Assembly: GCA_902792435.1 (NCBI GenBank)
Contig: CADAZN010000027.1
Location: forward strand, 1-60,434
Length of the DNA stretch: 60,434 nucleotides
Source: an uncultured Bacteroidales bacterium
GTDB taxonomy: Bacteria; Bacteroidota; Bacteroidia; Bacteroidales; Muribaculaceae
Direction: 5' to 3'
Below the pieces are notes generated by a model. It saw only the letters and a list, made by a program, of their open reading frames with translations. It did no database searches and had not been told where the DNA came from. How positions within the stretch are numbered: position 1 is the first letter of the stretch; each line of letters begins with the position of its first letter. Below, piece by piece: positions 1 to 7,755 of the stretch. Position numbers and translations under genes: made by a program.

Positions 1-1
1 G

Positions 2-73
2 TTCTTCAAGAAAGCCACAGGCAAGACGTGTACACAATTCCAGCAAGAATACGAGAATGGAACGTTTGAATAA
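2..73 (+). CDS. C-terminal end of an AraC-family regulator (partial)
   Basis: The window opens inside a reading frame that ends at TAA 71-73. The 23 visible residues begin FFKKATGKT, which matches the end of the second helix-turn-helix of AraC/XylS regulators, where an aromatic pair followed by a basic run and G-x-T/S-P is usual. A good hairpin terminator follows. The rest of the gene lies outside the window, so ligand and targets are unknown. Confidence 0.5.
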   Translation, partial: FFKKATGKTCTQFQQEYENGTFE

Positions 74-105
74 CTCTTTTAGGTAAATTCCAATTTATCG
101 AATAG

Positions 106-135
106 AAAAGCGAGGCCACTGGCTTCGCTTTTTTT
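106..135 (+). terminator. Intrinsic terminator after the AraC fragment
   Basis: A 10-bp stem (AAGCGAGGCC with GGCTTCGCTT, one G-U pair) and a 3-nt loop are followed by a run of T. It sits about 35 bp after the stop codon of the partial regulator. Confidence 0.8.
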
Positions 136-310
136 AGTGATTGCGTCCAAAGTCTTTCGACAAAGCGGAGCATAGTATGCCAGTGAACGAGCGTCCTATG
201 TTATCCTCGTAGAACTCCTTGACTTCATCGATGGAATATCCTTGCGCTATGAGGGTGAACAATGCATGGTGGTTTATATATTTAAAATAATGGGAATCTT
301 TTAGAGCATA
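134..310 (-). pseudogene. Possible gene remnant without a start codon
   Basis: The minus strand is open for 59 codons, from a stop at 311-313 to TAA at 134-136, with no ATG. The peptide reads like real protein (GYSIDEVKEFYEDNIG, then SFTGILCSALSKDFGRN), but I do not recognise the family. It could be the tail of a deleted gene, or chance. No promoter or alternative start (GTG/TTG) gives a convincing full-length gene. Confidence 0.25.
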
Positions 311-340
311 TTAGTAATCCATTAATTTGTGGCATGGAAG

Positions 341-371
341 TTGCTATTTATGCAAAAAACATATAACTTTG
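341..371 (+). promoter_or_regulatory. Bacteroidota-type promoter of asd
   Basis: TTG at 341-343, a 20-bp gap, then TAACTTTG at 364-371 match the TTTG/TAnnTTTG consensus. Transcription would start near 378, about 30 nt before the ATG at 410. This argues against the in-frame ATG at 329 as the start. Confidence 0.6.
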
Positions 372-409
372 TAGCAATAAAAATCAGAAACTCATTACAC
401 TTAATTGAT

Positions 410-1429
410 ATGAAAGTAGCTATTGTGGGCGCAAGTGGCGCTGTGGGACAAGAGTTTATGCGAGTGCTCGATGAGCAGAATTTTCCTGTCGACGAGCTGG
501 TATTGTTTGGTTCGGCACGTAGTGCCGGACGCATCTTCACGTTCCGTGGCAAAGACCATGTGGTGAAACTGCTGCAGCACAACGACGACTTCAAGGATAT
601 CGACATCGCCTTTGTGTCGATGGGTGGCGGTCCGGCACGTGAGTATGCCGAGACTATCACGAAATATGGCTGCATCATGATTGACAACAGCAGCGCGTTC
701 CGCATGGATGACGACGTGCCACTGGTGGTACCCGAGGTGAACGGCGACGATGCTCTCAATGCTCCACGACGCATCATTGCCAATCCTAACTGCTCGACCA
801 TTATCCTGGTTGTTGCCCTGAAACCACTCGACAATATCTCACACATCAAGAATGTGCAAGTTGCTACCTATCAGGCGGCCAGCGGTGCTGGTCTGCAGGC
901 CATGGACGAGCTGGCACTGCAACAAAGCGAGATAGCGCACGGCAAACTCGAGACAACCGTTAAGCACTTCCAACATCAGTTGGCCTATAACGTGATTCCT
1001 CACATCGATGTCTTTGCCGACAACGACTATACCAAAGAAGAGATGAAGATGGTGCGCGAGACGTGCAAAATCATGCATAGCGACATCCGCGTGAGTGCTA
1101 CTTGCGTGCGTGTGCCTGTGATGCGTACCCACAGTGAGGCCGTGTGGATTGAGTGCGAGGAGCCCATCTCACCCGAGGAGGCACGTGCCGCCATGCAGCT
1201 CGCTCCTGGCATCGTGGTGATGGATGAGCCCGCCAGCAACACCTACCCCATGCCCATCACCTGCACGAGGAAAGACCCCGTGTATGTGGGCCGCATCCGC
1301 ATTGACACTAGTAGCGACAACGGCTTGACATTCTGGGTAGTAGGCGACCAAATCAAGAAAGGCGCTGCGCTCAACGCCGTGCAGATTGGACAGTACTTGA
1401 TCTCCCACCGCGGCTTCCCCAAGAAATAA
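410..1429 (+). CDS. asd: Aspartate-semialdehyde dehydrogenase
   Basis: This cytoplasmic enzyme reduces aspartyl phosphate to aspartate semialdehyde with NADPH, the branch point to lysine/diaminopimelate, threonine and methionine. The 339-residue protein has the usual length. It begins [13 protein letters not shown], the Rossmann glycine loop, and carries NPNCSTI with the catalytic cysteine, followed by QAASGAG. The open frame extends 27 codons further upstream, but the promoter lies inside that extension, so the ATG at 410 is taken as the start. It is a single-gene unit with a repeat element and a hairpin downstream. Confidence 0.95.
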   Translation: MKVAIVGASGAVGQEFMRVLDEQNFPVDELVLFGSARSAGRIFTFRGKDHVVKLLQHNDDFKDIDIAFVSMGGGPAREYAETITKYGCIMIDNSSAFRMDDDVPLVVPEVNGDDALNAPRRIIANPNCSTIILVVALKPLDNISHIKNVQVATYQAASGAGLQAMDELALQQSEIAHGKLETTVKHFQHQLAYNVIPHIDVFADNDYTKEEMKMVRETCKIMHSDIRVSATCVRVPVMRTHSEAVWIECEEPISPEEARAAMQLAPGIVVMDEPASNTYPMPITCTRKDPVYVGRIRIDTSSDNGLTFWVVGDQIKKGAALNAVQIGQYLISHRGFPKK

Positions 1430-1440
1430 CGGTTTTTAAA

Positions 1441-1490
1441 GACAATTAAGGACTAAATCTTTTTGTTTCTTTTTATTAAGGACAATTGTC
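1441..1490 (+). repeat. Dispersed paired-ATTAAGGAC element, copy A
   Basis: About 50 bp starting GACAATTAAGGAC, then a T-rich spacer, then ATTAAGGACAATTGTC. The two ATTAAGGAC boxes (1445 and 1475) start exactly 30 bp apart, as in the copies at 15650-15697 and 16234-16279. This copy lies 11 bp after the asd stop, in the same orientation as the gene. A degenerate continuation (GATTAAGTACGATTAAGAC) follows near 1523-1541. Confidence 0.7.
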
Positions 1491-1586
1491 GCGGAGCGTA
1501 ACTCACTTTAGATTTTCAGACGATTAAGTACGATTAAGACTATTTCATTAGATAATCGTTATTTAGCCATTAGGCAACAATAAAAT

Positions 1587-1627
1587 ATAAGCTGCTAGGC
1601 TTGCTGGGATGCAAGTTAGCAGCTTAT
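1587..1627. terminator. Long hairpin between convergent asd and alcohol dehydrogenase genes
   Basis: ATAAGCTGCTA..CTTGC pairs with GCAAG..TAGCAGCTTAT around a 6-nt loop, with a small bulge. It separates two converging genes and could act as a bidirectional terminator. The T-runs on either side are modest. Confidence 0.6.
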
Positions 1628-1675
1628 AAACATTTTTACTTTATCTAAAATTTTTCCTTTTAGCTCAAGGGCATA

Positions 1676-2848
1676 TCAAAGGCTTTCGGTGAGGATGTCG
1701 GTAATATCCTCGGGCTTGAGGTCAAGATAGCCTGCAGGATAGACTACGGTAGTGCTTGTGATGCCTGGGATCATTTCGGCAGTGGCACCGAGTTCGCCTA
1801 TAGTGAGTGGCAGCCCAATCTCAAGCATCCAATCCTTGAGAGCAGCAAGACCAGCCTCGGCGATTTGCTCGTCGGTCATTCCGTCGCCGCCAATGTTCCA
1901 CACATTCTTGGCAAAGCGCACAAACTTGGGCAAGCCTTCCTTCATGGCACGCTTGTAATAGGCCATAGAAACCGAAGCCAAGCAATAACCATGAGGAGCA
2001 TGTGTCCAAGCGCCAACGCTGTGACCAATCATGTGCACCATCCAATCCTCATGCTTACCACAGCCAATGAGAGTGTTGAGGGCCCAAGTTGCAGTCCACA
2101 TAATGTTAGAGCGAGCTTCATAGTCCTGTGGATTCTTCACAGCAATGCGCGATGCTGTTATGAGCGAGCGCATAAGACCCTCGGAGAGGTAGTCGCTGGT
2201 ATTGTCGTCGAAATCAGAGAAATACTGCTCCATGATGTGGTTCATGATGTCATATATGCCAGCCTTCATCTGGTTCTCAGGTACAGTCATTGTGAACTTG
2301 GGATTGAGAATCGAGAACTTGGGCATGAGACGGTCGTCAAACACGTGGCCAACCTTGAAGTTGTGCTCGGCATCGGTAATCACCGTTCCGGCATTCATTT
2401 CGGAGCCAGTGCCAGCCATTGTGAGCACGCAAGCCACAGGCAGCAAAGGTTGGTCGGCAGCAGGTTGCTCCTGCTTGAGCCAGAATTTGTCCCAATAGTC
2501 GCCATCGCAGAACACCGAAGCAGCAACTGCCTTAGAGTAGTCGCACACACTGCCACCGCCAAGGGCGAGGATAAGGTCGACATTGTTGTCACGAGCAATC
2601 TTCACACCCTCATTCAGTTTCTCCAGAGTGGGGTTACTCATCACACCAGGATTCTCAACAACGGTTTTGCCGGCTTCATTAAGAATTGCGACTACCTGAT
2701 CGTAGATACCGTTGCGTTTCACGCTGCCACTGCCGTAGTTGAGCAGCACAACAGGACCAAAGTTCTTCAACTCGTCTTTGAGAAAGTTCAAGGACTCATC
2801 ACCAAAATACAATTTGGTGGGATTGTGGTAAGAAAAATTTCCTAACAT
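1676..2848 (-). CDS. Iron-containing NAD(P)H-dependent alcohol/aldehyde dehydrogenase (YqhD/BdhA type)
   Basis: The 390-residue group III alcohol dehydrogenase has the expected length. The nucleotide-binding GGGS is at residues 97-100. Likely metal ligands are D200, H204, H276 and H286, aligning with the D-x3-H, GH and HG pattern of E. coli YqhD. Family members reduce a wide range of aldehydes, including lipid-peroxidation products and furans, at the cost of NADPH. It is the last gene of a six-gene minus-strand operon, 26 bp after the CMD-cupin gene. Being the distal member of a redox operon with an AraC regulator supports aldehyde detoxification rather than fermentation. The true substrate is not visible from sequence. 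Confidence 0.9.
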   Translation of the reverse strand: MLGNFSYHNPTKLYFGDESLNFLKDELKNFGPVVLLNYGSGSVKRNGIYDQVVAILNEAGKTVVENPGVMSNPTLEKLNEGVKIARDNNVDLILALGGGSVCDYSKAVAASVFCDGDYWDKFWLKQEQPAADQPLLPVACVLTMAGTGSEMNAGTVITDAEHNFKVGHVFDDRLMPKFSILNPKFTMTVPENQMKAGIYDIMNHIMEQYFSDFDDNTSDYLSEGLMRSLITASRIAVKNPQDYEARSNIMWTATWALNTLIGCGKHEDWMVHMIGHSVGAWTHAPHGYCLASVSMAYYKRAMKEGLPKFVRFAKNVWNIGGDGMTDEQIAEAGLAALKDWMLEIGLPLTIGELGATAEMIPGITSTTVVYPAGYLDLKPEDITDILTESL

Positions 2849-2874
2849 AAATTGATAATTTTATTGGTTATTAA

Positions 2875-3963
2875 TTATTTCACTTTGTTGTAAACCTCAT
2901 CGGTGACGGGCTCGAGCCACTCGTTGCTAGCTCCTGGCTGCACGTCCTTGTGGTAGGTGAGGTGCTGGAACCACGAGTCGCGGGCAGCGCCGTGCCAATG
3001 CTTAGCCTCGGCTGGGATGGCGATTACGGTGCCTGGTGTCATCTCAACAGGCTCTTTGCCCCACTCTTGATACCATCCACGACCAGCAACGCAAATGAGC
3101 ACTTGCACCTGCTTGTGGTGAACATGCCAATTGTTGCGACATCCGGGCTCAAAAGTCACGTTAAAGATTCCTCCACCCATATCGGCAAGATAGCTGTTGC
3201 CAATGAAATACTGAGCATAGGCATCGTTGGGATTACCCTTGGGCCACACGTTGAAATCAACAGTTTCAACCGCAGCGGGCTGAGGCTCGTTGAACACCTG
3301 GGCCATCATCTTCTTGGCACGATTGGCCTCGGCCTCCCCTACCCTTTGCTGCAGCACTAGTGGAATCTCGTGAAGTTGAGCATCGGTCACGCCCATGTTG
3401 CGGGCACCACTGATGTGTGCCATGAGTTGTGGTTCGCAACCTGGCAGAGCCGAGATTGCCGAAACAGTGACAATCTCACGGTCGGCAAATGAGAGGTTGT
3501 TGCGCGCGAAAATGTCGCCAAATAGATGCGCCTTGAGATAGTAGTCGGTCTGTGGTGCAAACTCATAGTTGAATGGACGTCCCGAGAGTTTAGTCTGCAC
3601 CTCGGTGCCTTGTTTCAGCGCGTCATAGTTTTTAGGCAGTGGATCGGCCTCACGACCAGCCTCGGTCTTCTTGCCAGCCTCGGTGCGCTCCTTGATCACT
3701 TGTTGCAATGCTCCTAAGGCATTGAGCGAACGAGGGAAACCAGTGTAGGCATAGAGTTGCGAGAGCGCCTCTTTAGCTTCGCTGATTGTCAGCCCACCAT
3801 CAAATCCTTCGTTAAGTGCCTTTTTCAGCCCATCAATGTTTCCCTTAGCCTCGTTGGCAGCAATTGCCACGAGAGCCTGTTGTCTTGTTGTAAGTGCCAT
3901 GTATTGTGCTTTAATTTGCAGCGACATCAATAAAACTGTCGCTATTATTATTAACTTTTTCAT
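2875..3963 (-). CDS. Exported carboxymuconolactone decarboxylase-cupin fusion
   Basis: The protein has 362 residues, with a signal peptide (MKKLIIIATVLLMSLQIKAQ). Two CMD-like segments follow: residues 30-110, with an alpha-helical TRQQALVAIAA start, and about 140-215, with the core FADREIVTVSAISALPGC and a downstream AHISGA. A C-terminal cupin occupies about 240-350 with a WHVHH metal motif and a late WHG histidine. CMD proteins include peroxide-reducing AhpD relatives and ring-cleavage decarboxylases. The single C-x-H spacing here is not the AhpD CxxC, so AhpD activity is unlikely. The signal peptide implies a periplasmic role. It lies 12 bp after the broken aldo/keto reductase gene. The reaction is unknown. 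Confidence 0.8.
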   Translation of the reverse strand: MKKLIIIATVLLMSLQIKAQYMALTTRQQALVAIAANEAKGNIDGLKKALNEGFDGGLTISEAKEALSQLYAYTGFPRSLNALGALQQVIKERTEAGKKTEAGREADPLPKNYDALKQGTEVQTKLSGRPFNYEFAPQTDYYLKAHLFGDIFARNNLSFADREIVTVSAISALPGCEPQLMAHISGARNMGVTDAQLHEIPLVLQQRVGEAEANRAKKMMAQVFNEPQPAAVETVDFNVWPKGNPNDAYAQYFIGNSYLADMGGGIFNVTFEPGCRNNWHVHHKQVQVLICVAGRGWYQEWGKEPVEMTPGTVIAIPAEAKHWHGAARDSWFQHLTYHKDVQPGASNEWLEPVTDEVYNKVK

Positions 3964-3975
3964 TGCCGTTTTATT

Positions 3976-4751
3976 TTATTTGTTCTTACTTGCTTTCACC
4001 CACACTGGTTCCTCACTCATTGTGGGTTTATTCACTGCCATCACTCCCGAAAGGTTGTGAGGCACATAGGGTTCCTCAAGATAACGGATGTCATCGCCAG
4101 AGAGTTGAATATCGAGCGCTTTCACCGCACCCTCGATGTGATGCAGCTTAGTGGCTCCCACGATGGGCGACTCCACCTTTGTGAGCAGCCACGCCAGCGA
4201 AATCTGTGTCATTTCCACTCCATAACGGTCGGCAAGTTCCACGACGCGCTCCACAATGCGATTATCTTGCTCAGCTGTGCTGTCGTACTTGAAATGCATG
4301 AACGAGTCCTTCTCTTGTCGCAGAGAAGTTTCCCCAGGGCGCTTGGCCAGTTTACCCGATGCCAGAGCACTATAGGGTGTCATGGCTATATTCTCCTCAC
4401 GGCAGAAGGGGAACATCTCGCGCTCTTCCTCACGCATAATCAGATTATAGTGATTTTGCACCGAGATAAACTTTGCCCATCCTTTCTTCTCAGCAAGGGC
4501 ATTCATCTTAGCCACTTGATAGGCATAAGCGTTGGCAATGCCAATATAACGCACTTTGCCTGACTCTACGGCCTCATTCATGCCCTCAAGGATTTCCTCG
4601 GCAGGAGTCTTGTAATCCCAGATGTGGTAGATATAAAGGTCCACATAGTCCATGCCCAGATGCTGCAAACTGTTGGGTCACCAAAGCCCATGCAACCAAG
4701 GCAGATGCGCGACACACGCAAGTCGGAGTTCCCAAGTTTTACGTATTCCAT
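3976..4751 (-). pseudogene. Aldo/keto reductase (YajO-like) with an internal deletion
   Basis: The start at 4751 gives about 26 normal N-terminal residues (MEYVKLGNSDLRVSRI, then CLGCMGFGDP). At about 4672-4680 the frame changes and the sequence resumes as NSLQHLGMDYVDLY, running intact to the C-terminus (230 residues from the ATG at 4668). Roughly 80 residues are missing, including the strand with the catalytic Asp and Tyr and the one with the catalytic Lys; only the His (YIYHIWDY) remains. The enzyme cannot be active. The operon continues on both sides with gaps of 2 and 12 bp, so the deletion is recent or tolerated. A translated fragment from 4668 is possible but would not be a reductase. 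Confidence 0.85.
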
Positions 4752-4753
4752 AA

Positions 4754-6103
4754 TTATCTTTGTTTTTTGAATATCAGTTTCATTGTCTCAGGATCGAGTG
4801 GCTCCATGGCTGGAAGTTTTAAGTCCTTTACCATGTGGAGCGTGCCCTGCTTGTACTTCTGGAAGTGGTCGGTCTTAAGATGGCTTTGGTAAGCATCTTC
4901 GGATGCATAGATTTCGAGGATGCGAATGACCGTAGAGTCTTCTGCGTTCTGCATCGGGAAAAGACATATTACGCCAGGTTCACGCTCAACACTGAGGCGG
5001 TCAACCTCGTTGACAAAAGCCAAGTACTCCGCGAGATACTGAGGATAGACCTCAATCTCGGCGATGCGAACTAGCATCTTTGTCATATCAGTCTTCTCAG
5101 CCGTCGGTTTTTCGTTTGATTGACCAAGCAACCACTTCGCATTCTTACACAATATCATTTCTTTAAAAGGTGCAAGGTCTTGCTCGGTTGTCAAGTATTG
5201 CTTCATCCTCGCGAGGCTCTGAGTGAGCACCTGTGGAGCAACGTAGGGATAGTCGGAGCCGTAGAGCAAATGATCGGGAGTAGTGATTGTGAGCATCATG
5301 CGGATGACCTCGGGCGAATGTGCACCAGCGAGGTCGTAGTAAAGGGCCGCAAGATTGGCATCCCAATCTATTTTACCCACCAATTTGTTGGCTTGCATCA
5401 CTGGCGCTAGCGACTTCATGCGAGGCACAGCCAGGGGCAAGTAAGCGCCACAATGAGGCACCACCACTTTAACGCCCGGATAACGCGCCAGCACGTTACG
5501 ACTTATCATGTTGGTCACGGCACGTGTGGTCTCCGACAGATACTCCTGCATGGCGAGGGGAGTTTGCTTCATCACCTCACGATTTACAGGCTCAGGACGA
5601 TGTGGATGAAGGATGACAACCGCATGACGCTCGTTGAGAACGGCAAAGAGTGTGTCGAGTTCAGGTGCGCCCAAGTACTGTCCTTGCACGTTTGTCGCCA
5701 GTTTGATGCCATCGGCGCCCAGAGTATCGAGCGCATACTTCACCTCACGAATGGCTGCGTCAACATCGGGCAACGGCAATGCTGCACAGAACAAGAAGCG
5801 GCCTGGGTGCTCTCGCTTGATGCGAGCAGCAGTCTCATTGGTTTTCCTTACTACGACAGCCGAAGAAGGCTGTGGGGCCGCCAATGTCAGTATCGAAGTC
5901 TCAACGCCAGCCTCATTCATCCACTTGAGATGCGATTCAACGTCATATTTGGGCAGAGGGAATCCCTCGTCCATCAATCGGCCCTCATTCTTAATTGCAG
6001 ACACAAACTCAGTGGGTATGAGGTGACTATGCACATCAATCACGCCCTGAGCGAATGCAGTCGCAGCAACAATTGCTGCCAATAATGCCGTGCGAAATCT
6101 CAT
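4754..6103 (-). CDS. Exported amidohydrolase-quinol monooxygenase (ABM) fusion
   Basis: The protein has 449 residues. After a signal peptide (MRFRTALLAAIVAATAFAQG) comes an amidohydrolase_2 barrel of the ACMSD/dihydroxybenzoate decarboxylase type, with VIDVHSH (HxH), HPHRP, VPHCGAYLP and LYGSDYPY metal/catalytic motifs to about residue 325. A linker leads to an antibiotic-biosynthesis-monooxygenase (YgiN-like) dimeric alpha-beta barrel at about 340-449 (MLVRIAEIEVYPQYLAEY, IYASEDAYQSHLKTDHF). The first domain type decarboxylates or hydrolyses aromatic acids; YgiN-type domains oxidise quinols. Joining them suggests processing of aromatic or quinone-like compounds in the periplasm. The specific substrate is not deducible. 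Confidence 0.8.
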   Translation of the reverse strand: MRFRTALLAAIVAATAFAQGVIDVHSHLIPTEFVSAIKNEGRLMDEGFPLPKYDVESHLKWMNEAGVETSILTLAAPQPSSAVVVRKTNETAARIKREHPGRFLFCAALPLPDVDAAIREVKYALDTLGADGIKLATNVQGQYLGAPELDTLFAVLNERHAVVILHPHRPEPVNREVMKQTPLAMQEYLSETTRAVTNMISRNVLARYPGVKVVVPHCGAYLPLAVPRMKSLAPVMQANKLVGKIDWDANLAALYYDLAGAHSPEVIRMMLTITTPDHLLYGSDYPYVAPQVLTQSLARMKQYLTTEQDLAPFKEMILCKNAKWLLGQSNEKPTAEKTDMTKMLVRIAEIEVYPQYLAEYLAFVNEVDRLSVEREPGVICLFPMQNAEDSTVIRILEIYASEDAYQSHLKTDHFQKYKQGTLHMVKDLKLPAMEPLDPETMKLIFKKQR

Positions 6104-6118
6104 TTATTCTATTGTTAT

Positions 6119-6964
6119 TTATCCGTAGTTTTCAATTAGATATTTCACGAACTGTGGGTCGCCAAAGTTGATGGTGCCGGTGTCGTGCTGGTTGAGATTG
6201 GAAATAAGCGCCATGTCGTCGTTGCAGAGAGTAAAGTCGAAAACGTTGAGATTCTGCTCCATGCGCTCTCGATGAGTGCTCTTGGGGATTGCCACTATGC
6301 CACGCTGGGTGAGCCAGCGAAGTGCTACTTGAGCTGCACTCTTACCGTATTTTGCACCTAGATCAGCAAGCACTTTGCTCTTAACGATGCCGTCAACGCC
6401 TTGACCTCCGAGAGGCCCCCATGCCATCATATTGGTATCGAATTCGGCATGAATTGACTCAATGCCAGTTTGCTGGATGAGAGTGTTGCACTGCAACTGA
6501 TTAACCATAGGTTTCACATCAACATAATGAGCAAAGTCAAAGAAACGACCTGCCTGGAAATTGCTGACGCCAATGGCGCGCACCTTTCCGTCGCGATAAG
6601 CCTTCTCCATAGCACGCCATGAACCGAACACGTCGCCGTAGGCTTGGTGGATGAGCAGCAGGTCGATGTAATCGGTCTGCAGTTTGCGCAGACTCTCGTC
6701 AATGCTCTGTGCTGCCTTTTCCTCACCTGCATTGGCAATCCACACTTTCGTCACGAGGAAAAGGTCTTCGCGCTTTAGTCCACTCTTGCGCCAAGCGTTG
6801 CCCACACCTTCTTCATTTTGGTAGGCTTGTGCAGTATCGATAAGACGATATCCCACACTCAAGGCATCGCTCACGCAACATTCACACTCTTCGGGGCTAA
6901 CCAAGAACACTCCGTAGCCCAGCAAAGGCATCTCAACACCATTAGATAATTTTAGATTTTTCAT
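6119..6964 (-). CDS. Aldo/keto reductase (DkgA-like)
   Basis: This 281-residue cytoplasmic NADPH-dependent carbonyl reductase has the complete tetrad: D43 and Y48 (RLIDTAQAYQ), K73 (VTKVW) and H106 (LLLIHQAYG). The C-terminal GIVAIPKSTHRERM segment is the usual NADP-binding part. It resembles 2,5-diketogluconate reductases and YvgN-type methylglyoxal reductases. In E. coli, dkgA is the partner of yqhD under the AraC regulator YqhC, and both partners occur in this operon. It lies 19 bp downstream of the flavodoxin gene. Confidence 0.9.
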   Translation of the reverse strand: MKNLKLSNGVEMPLLGYGVFLVSPEECECCVSDALSVGYRLIDTAQAYQNEEGVGNAWRKSGLKREDLFLVTKVWIANAGEEKAAQSIDESLRKLQTDYIDLLLIHQAYGDVFGSWRAMEKAYRDGKVRAIGVSNFQAGRFFDFAHYVDVKPMVNQLQCNTLIQQTGIESIHAEFDTNMMAWGPLGGQGVDGIVKSKVLADLGAKYGKSAAQVALRWLTQRGIVAIPKSTHRERMEQNLNVFDFTLCNDDMALISNLNQHDTGTINFGDPQFVKYLIENYG

Positions 6965-6983
6965 GATTATAGTTTGTTTATTG

Positions 6984-7595
6984 TTAGAAACCTAGACCTT
7001 TGAGCCATTTCTCAACCTTGTTCTTTCCAGAACGGACATCGTGACCATAGATGCTGAAGCCCTTGGTAACGTTTGCTCCTGGGAAAGCTTCTTTCACGTC
7101 CTCCACACAATTGGCGAGTCCACTGCCCTCGTGGGTGGTAAAGGGGATTACAGTCTTTCCTTTAAGATCATTTTCGTGCTTCTTGAAGAAAGTGAACATC
7201 ACCTGTGGATAGGTGCCCCACCACACGGGACCACCAATGAAGACGGTGTCATATTGTGACAAGTCGGTGATTTCACCTTCATAGGGTGGCAACTCGCCTT
7301 TTCGGGCCTCCTCCTGGGCTAGGTTGATTAGTGGCGTGTAGGCCATGCCGTCGTACTTGTGAGTTACAATCTCAAACTGGTCGGCACCAGCGATTTCGCT
7401 AATGTAGTCGGCAACGATTTTAGTGTTGCCCACCTCGATGTTACCTACTGCGTAGTTGTCGCCCGCATGCGAGAAGAACACTACCAATGCTTTACCTTTA
7501 TTTTCCATAGATTTTTCGTTTTTTTCAACGCCGTTACAAGATACAGATAAAAACAGTGCCAGAGTAGCGGCAATAATGGTTCGAATTTTTGACAT
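6984..7595 (-). CDS. Flavodoxin-fold lipoprotein
   Basis: The protein has 203 residues: signal sequence with lipobox LSVSC (Cys20), short linker, then a flavodoxin_4 domain. ALVVFFSHAGDN is the FMN phosphate loop, GGPVWWGTYP the ring-binding loop and THEGSGLANC the last loop. Such proteins carry FMN and reduce quinones or accept electrons; the lipid anchor places it at the periplasmic membrane face. It is the first gene of the operon, 160 bp from the divergent AraC gene, so it is probably the most highly expressed member. Confidence 0.85.
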   Translation of the reverse strand: MSKIRTIIAATLALFLSVSCNGVEKNEKSMENKGKALVVFFSHAGDNYAVGNIEVGNTKIVADYISEIAGADQFEIVTHKYDGMAYTPLINLAQEEARKGELPPYEGEITDLSQYDTVFIGGPVWWGTYPQVMFTFFKKHENDLKGKTVIPFTTHEGSGLANCVEDVKEAFPGANVTKGFSIYGHDVRSGKNKVEKWLKGLGF

Positions 7596-7755
7596 GATTA
7601 TTTCGTTTTTAAATTTCTTACTGCAAAATTACTACTGTTTTTTGACTTAAAAGTTTCACAAAAAGCACCATAATTTTCACTTTTTACACAAAACATTCTT
7701 TTTCTTTGAAAAACTATGAGTAACTTTGCGCTAACTTAATCGCAACTATGTGGCT
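7596..7755. promoter_or_regulatory. Divergent promoter region between flavodoxin operon and AraC gene
   Basis: On the minus strand TAATTTTG (7624-7631) is a -7 element for the flavodoxin operon. On the plus strand TAACTTTG (7721-7728) serves the AraC gene. Neither has a well-spaced TTTG at -33, as expected for activator-dependent promoters. A minimal ORF (ATG TGG CTA TGA, 7748-7759) overlaps the AraC start at 7756. Confidence 0.5.

Noticed and set aside
329-409. Longer N-terminus for asd
   Set aside because: A promoter (341-371) lies inside the extension and the added residues do not fit the family; [13 protein letters not shown] at 410 is the usual start.
1441-1490. Paired repeats as a CRISPR fragment
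   Set aside because: Only two 9-bp boxes per copy, copies scattered in different places, and no cas gene; not an array.
1865-2845. 326-codon plus-strand ORF opposite the alcohol dehydrogenase gene
   Set aside because: It is the antisense shadow of a well-supported enzyme gene, with no domain of its own. The same holds for the large ORFs opposite ileS, the Fe-S oxidoreductase and prfB.
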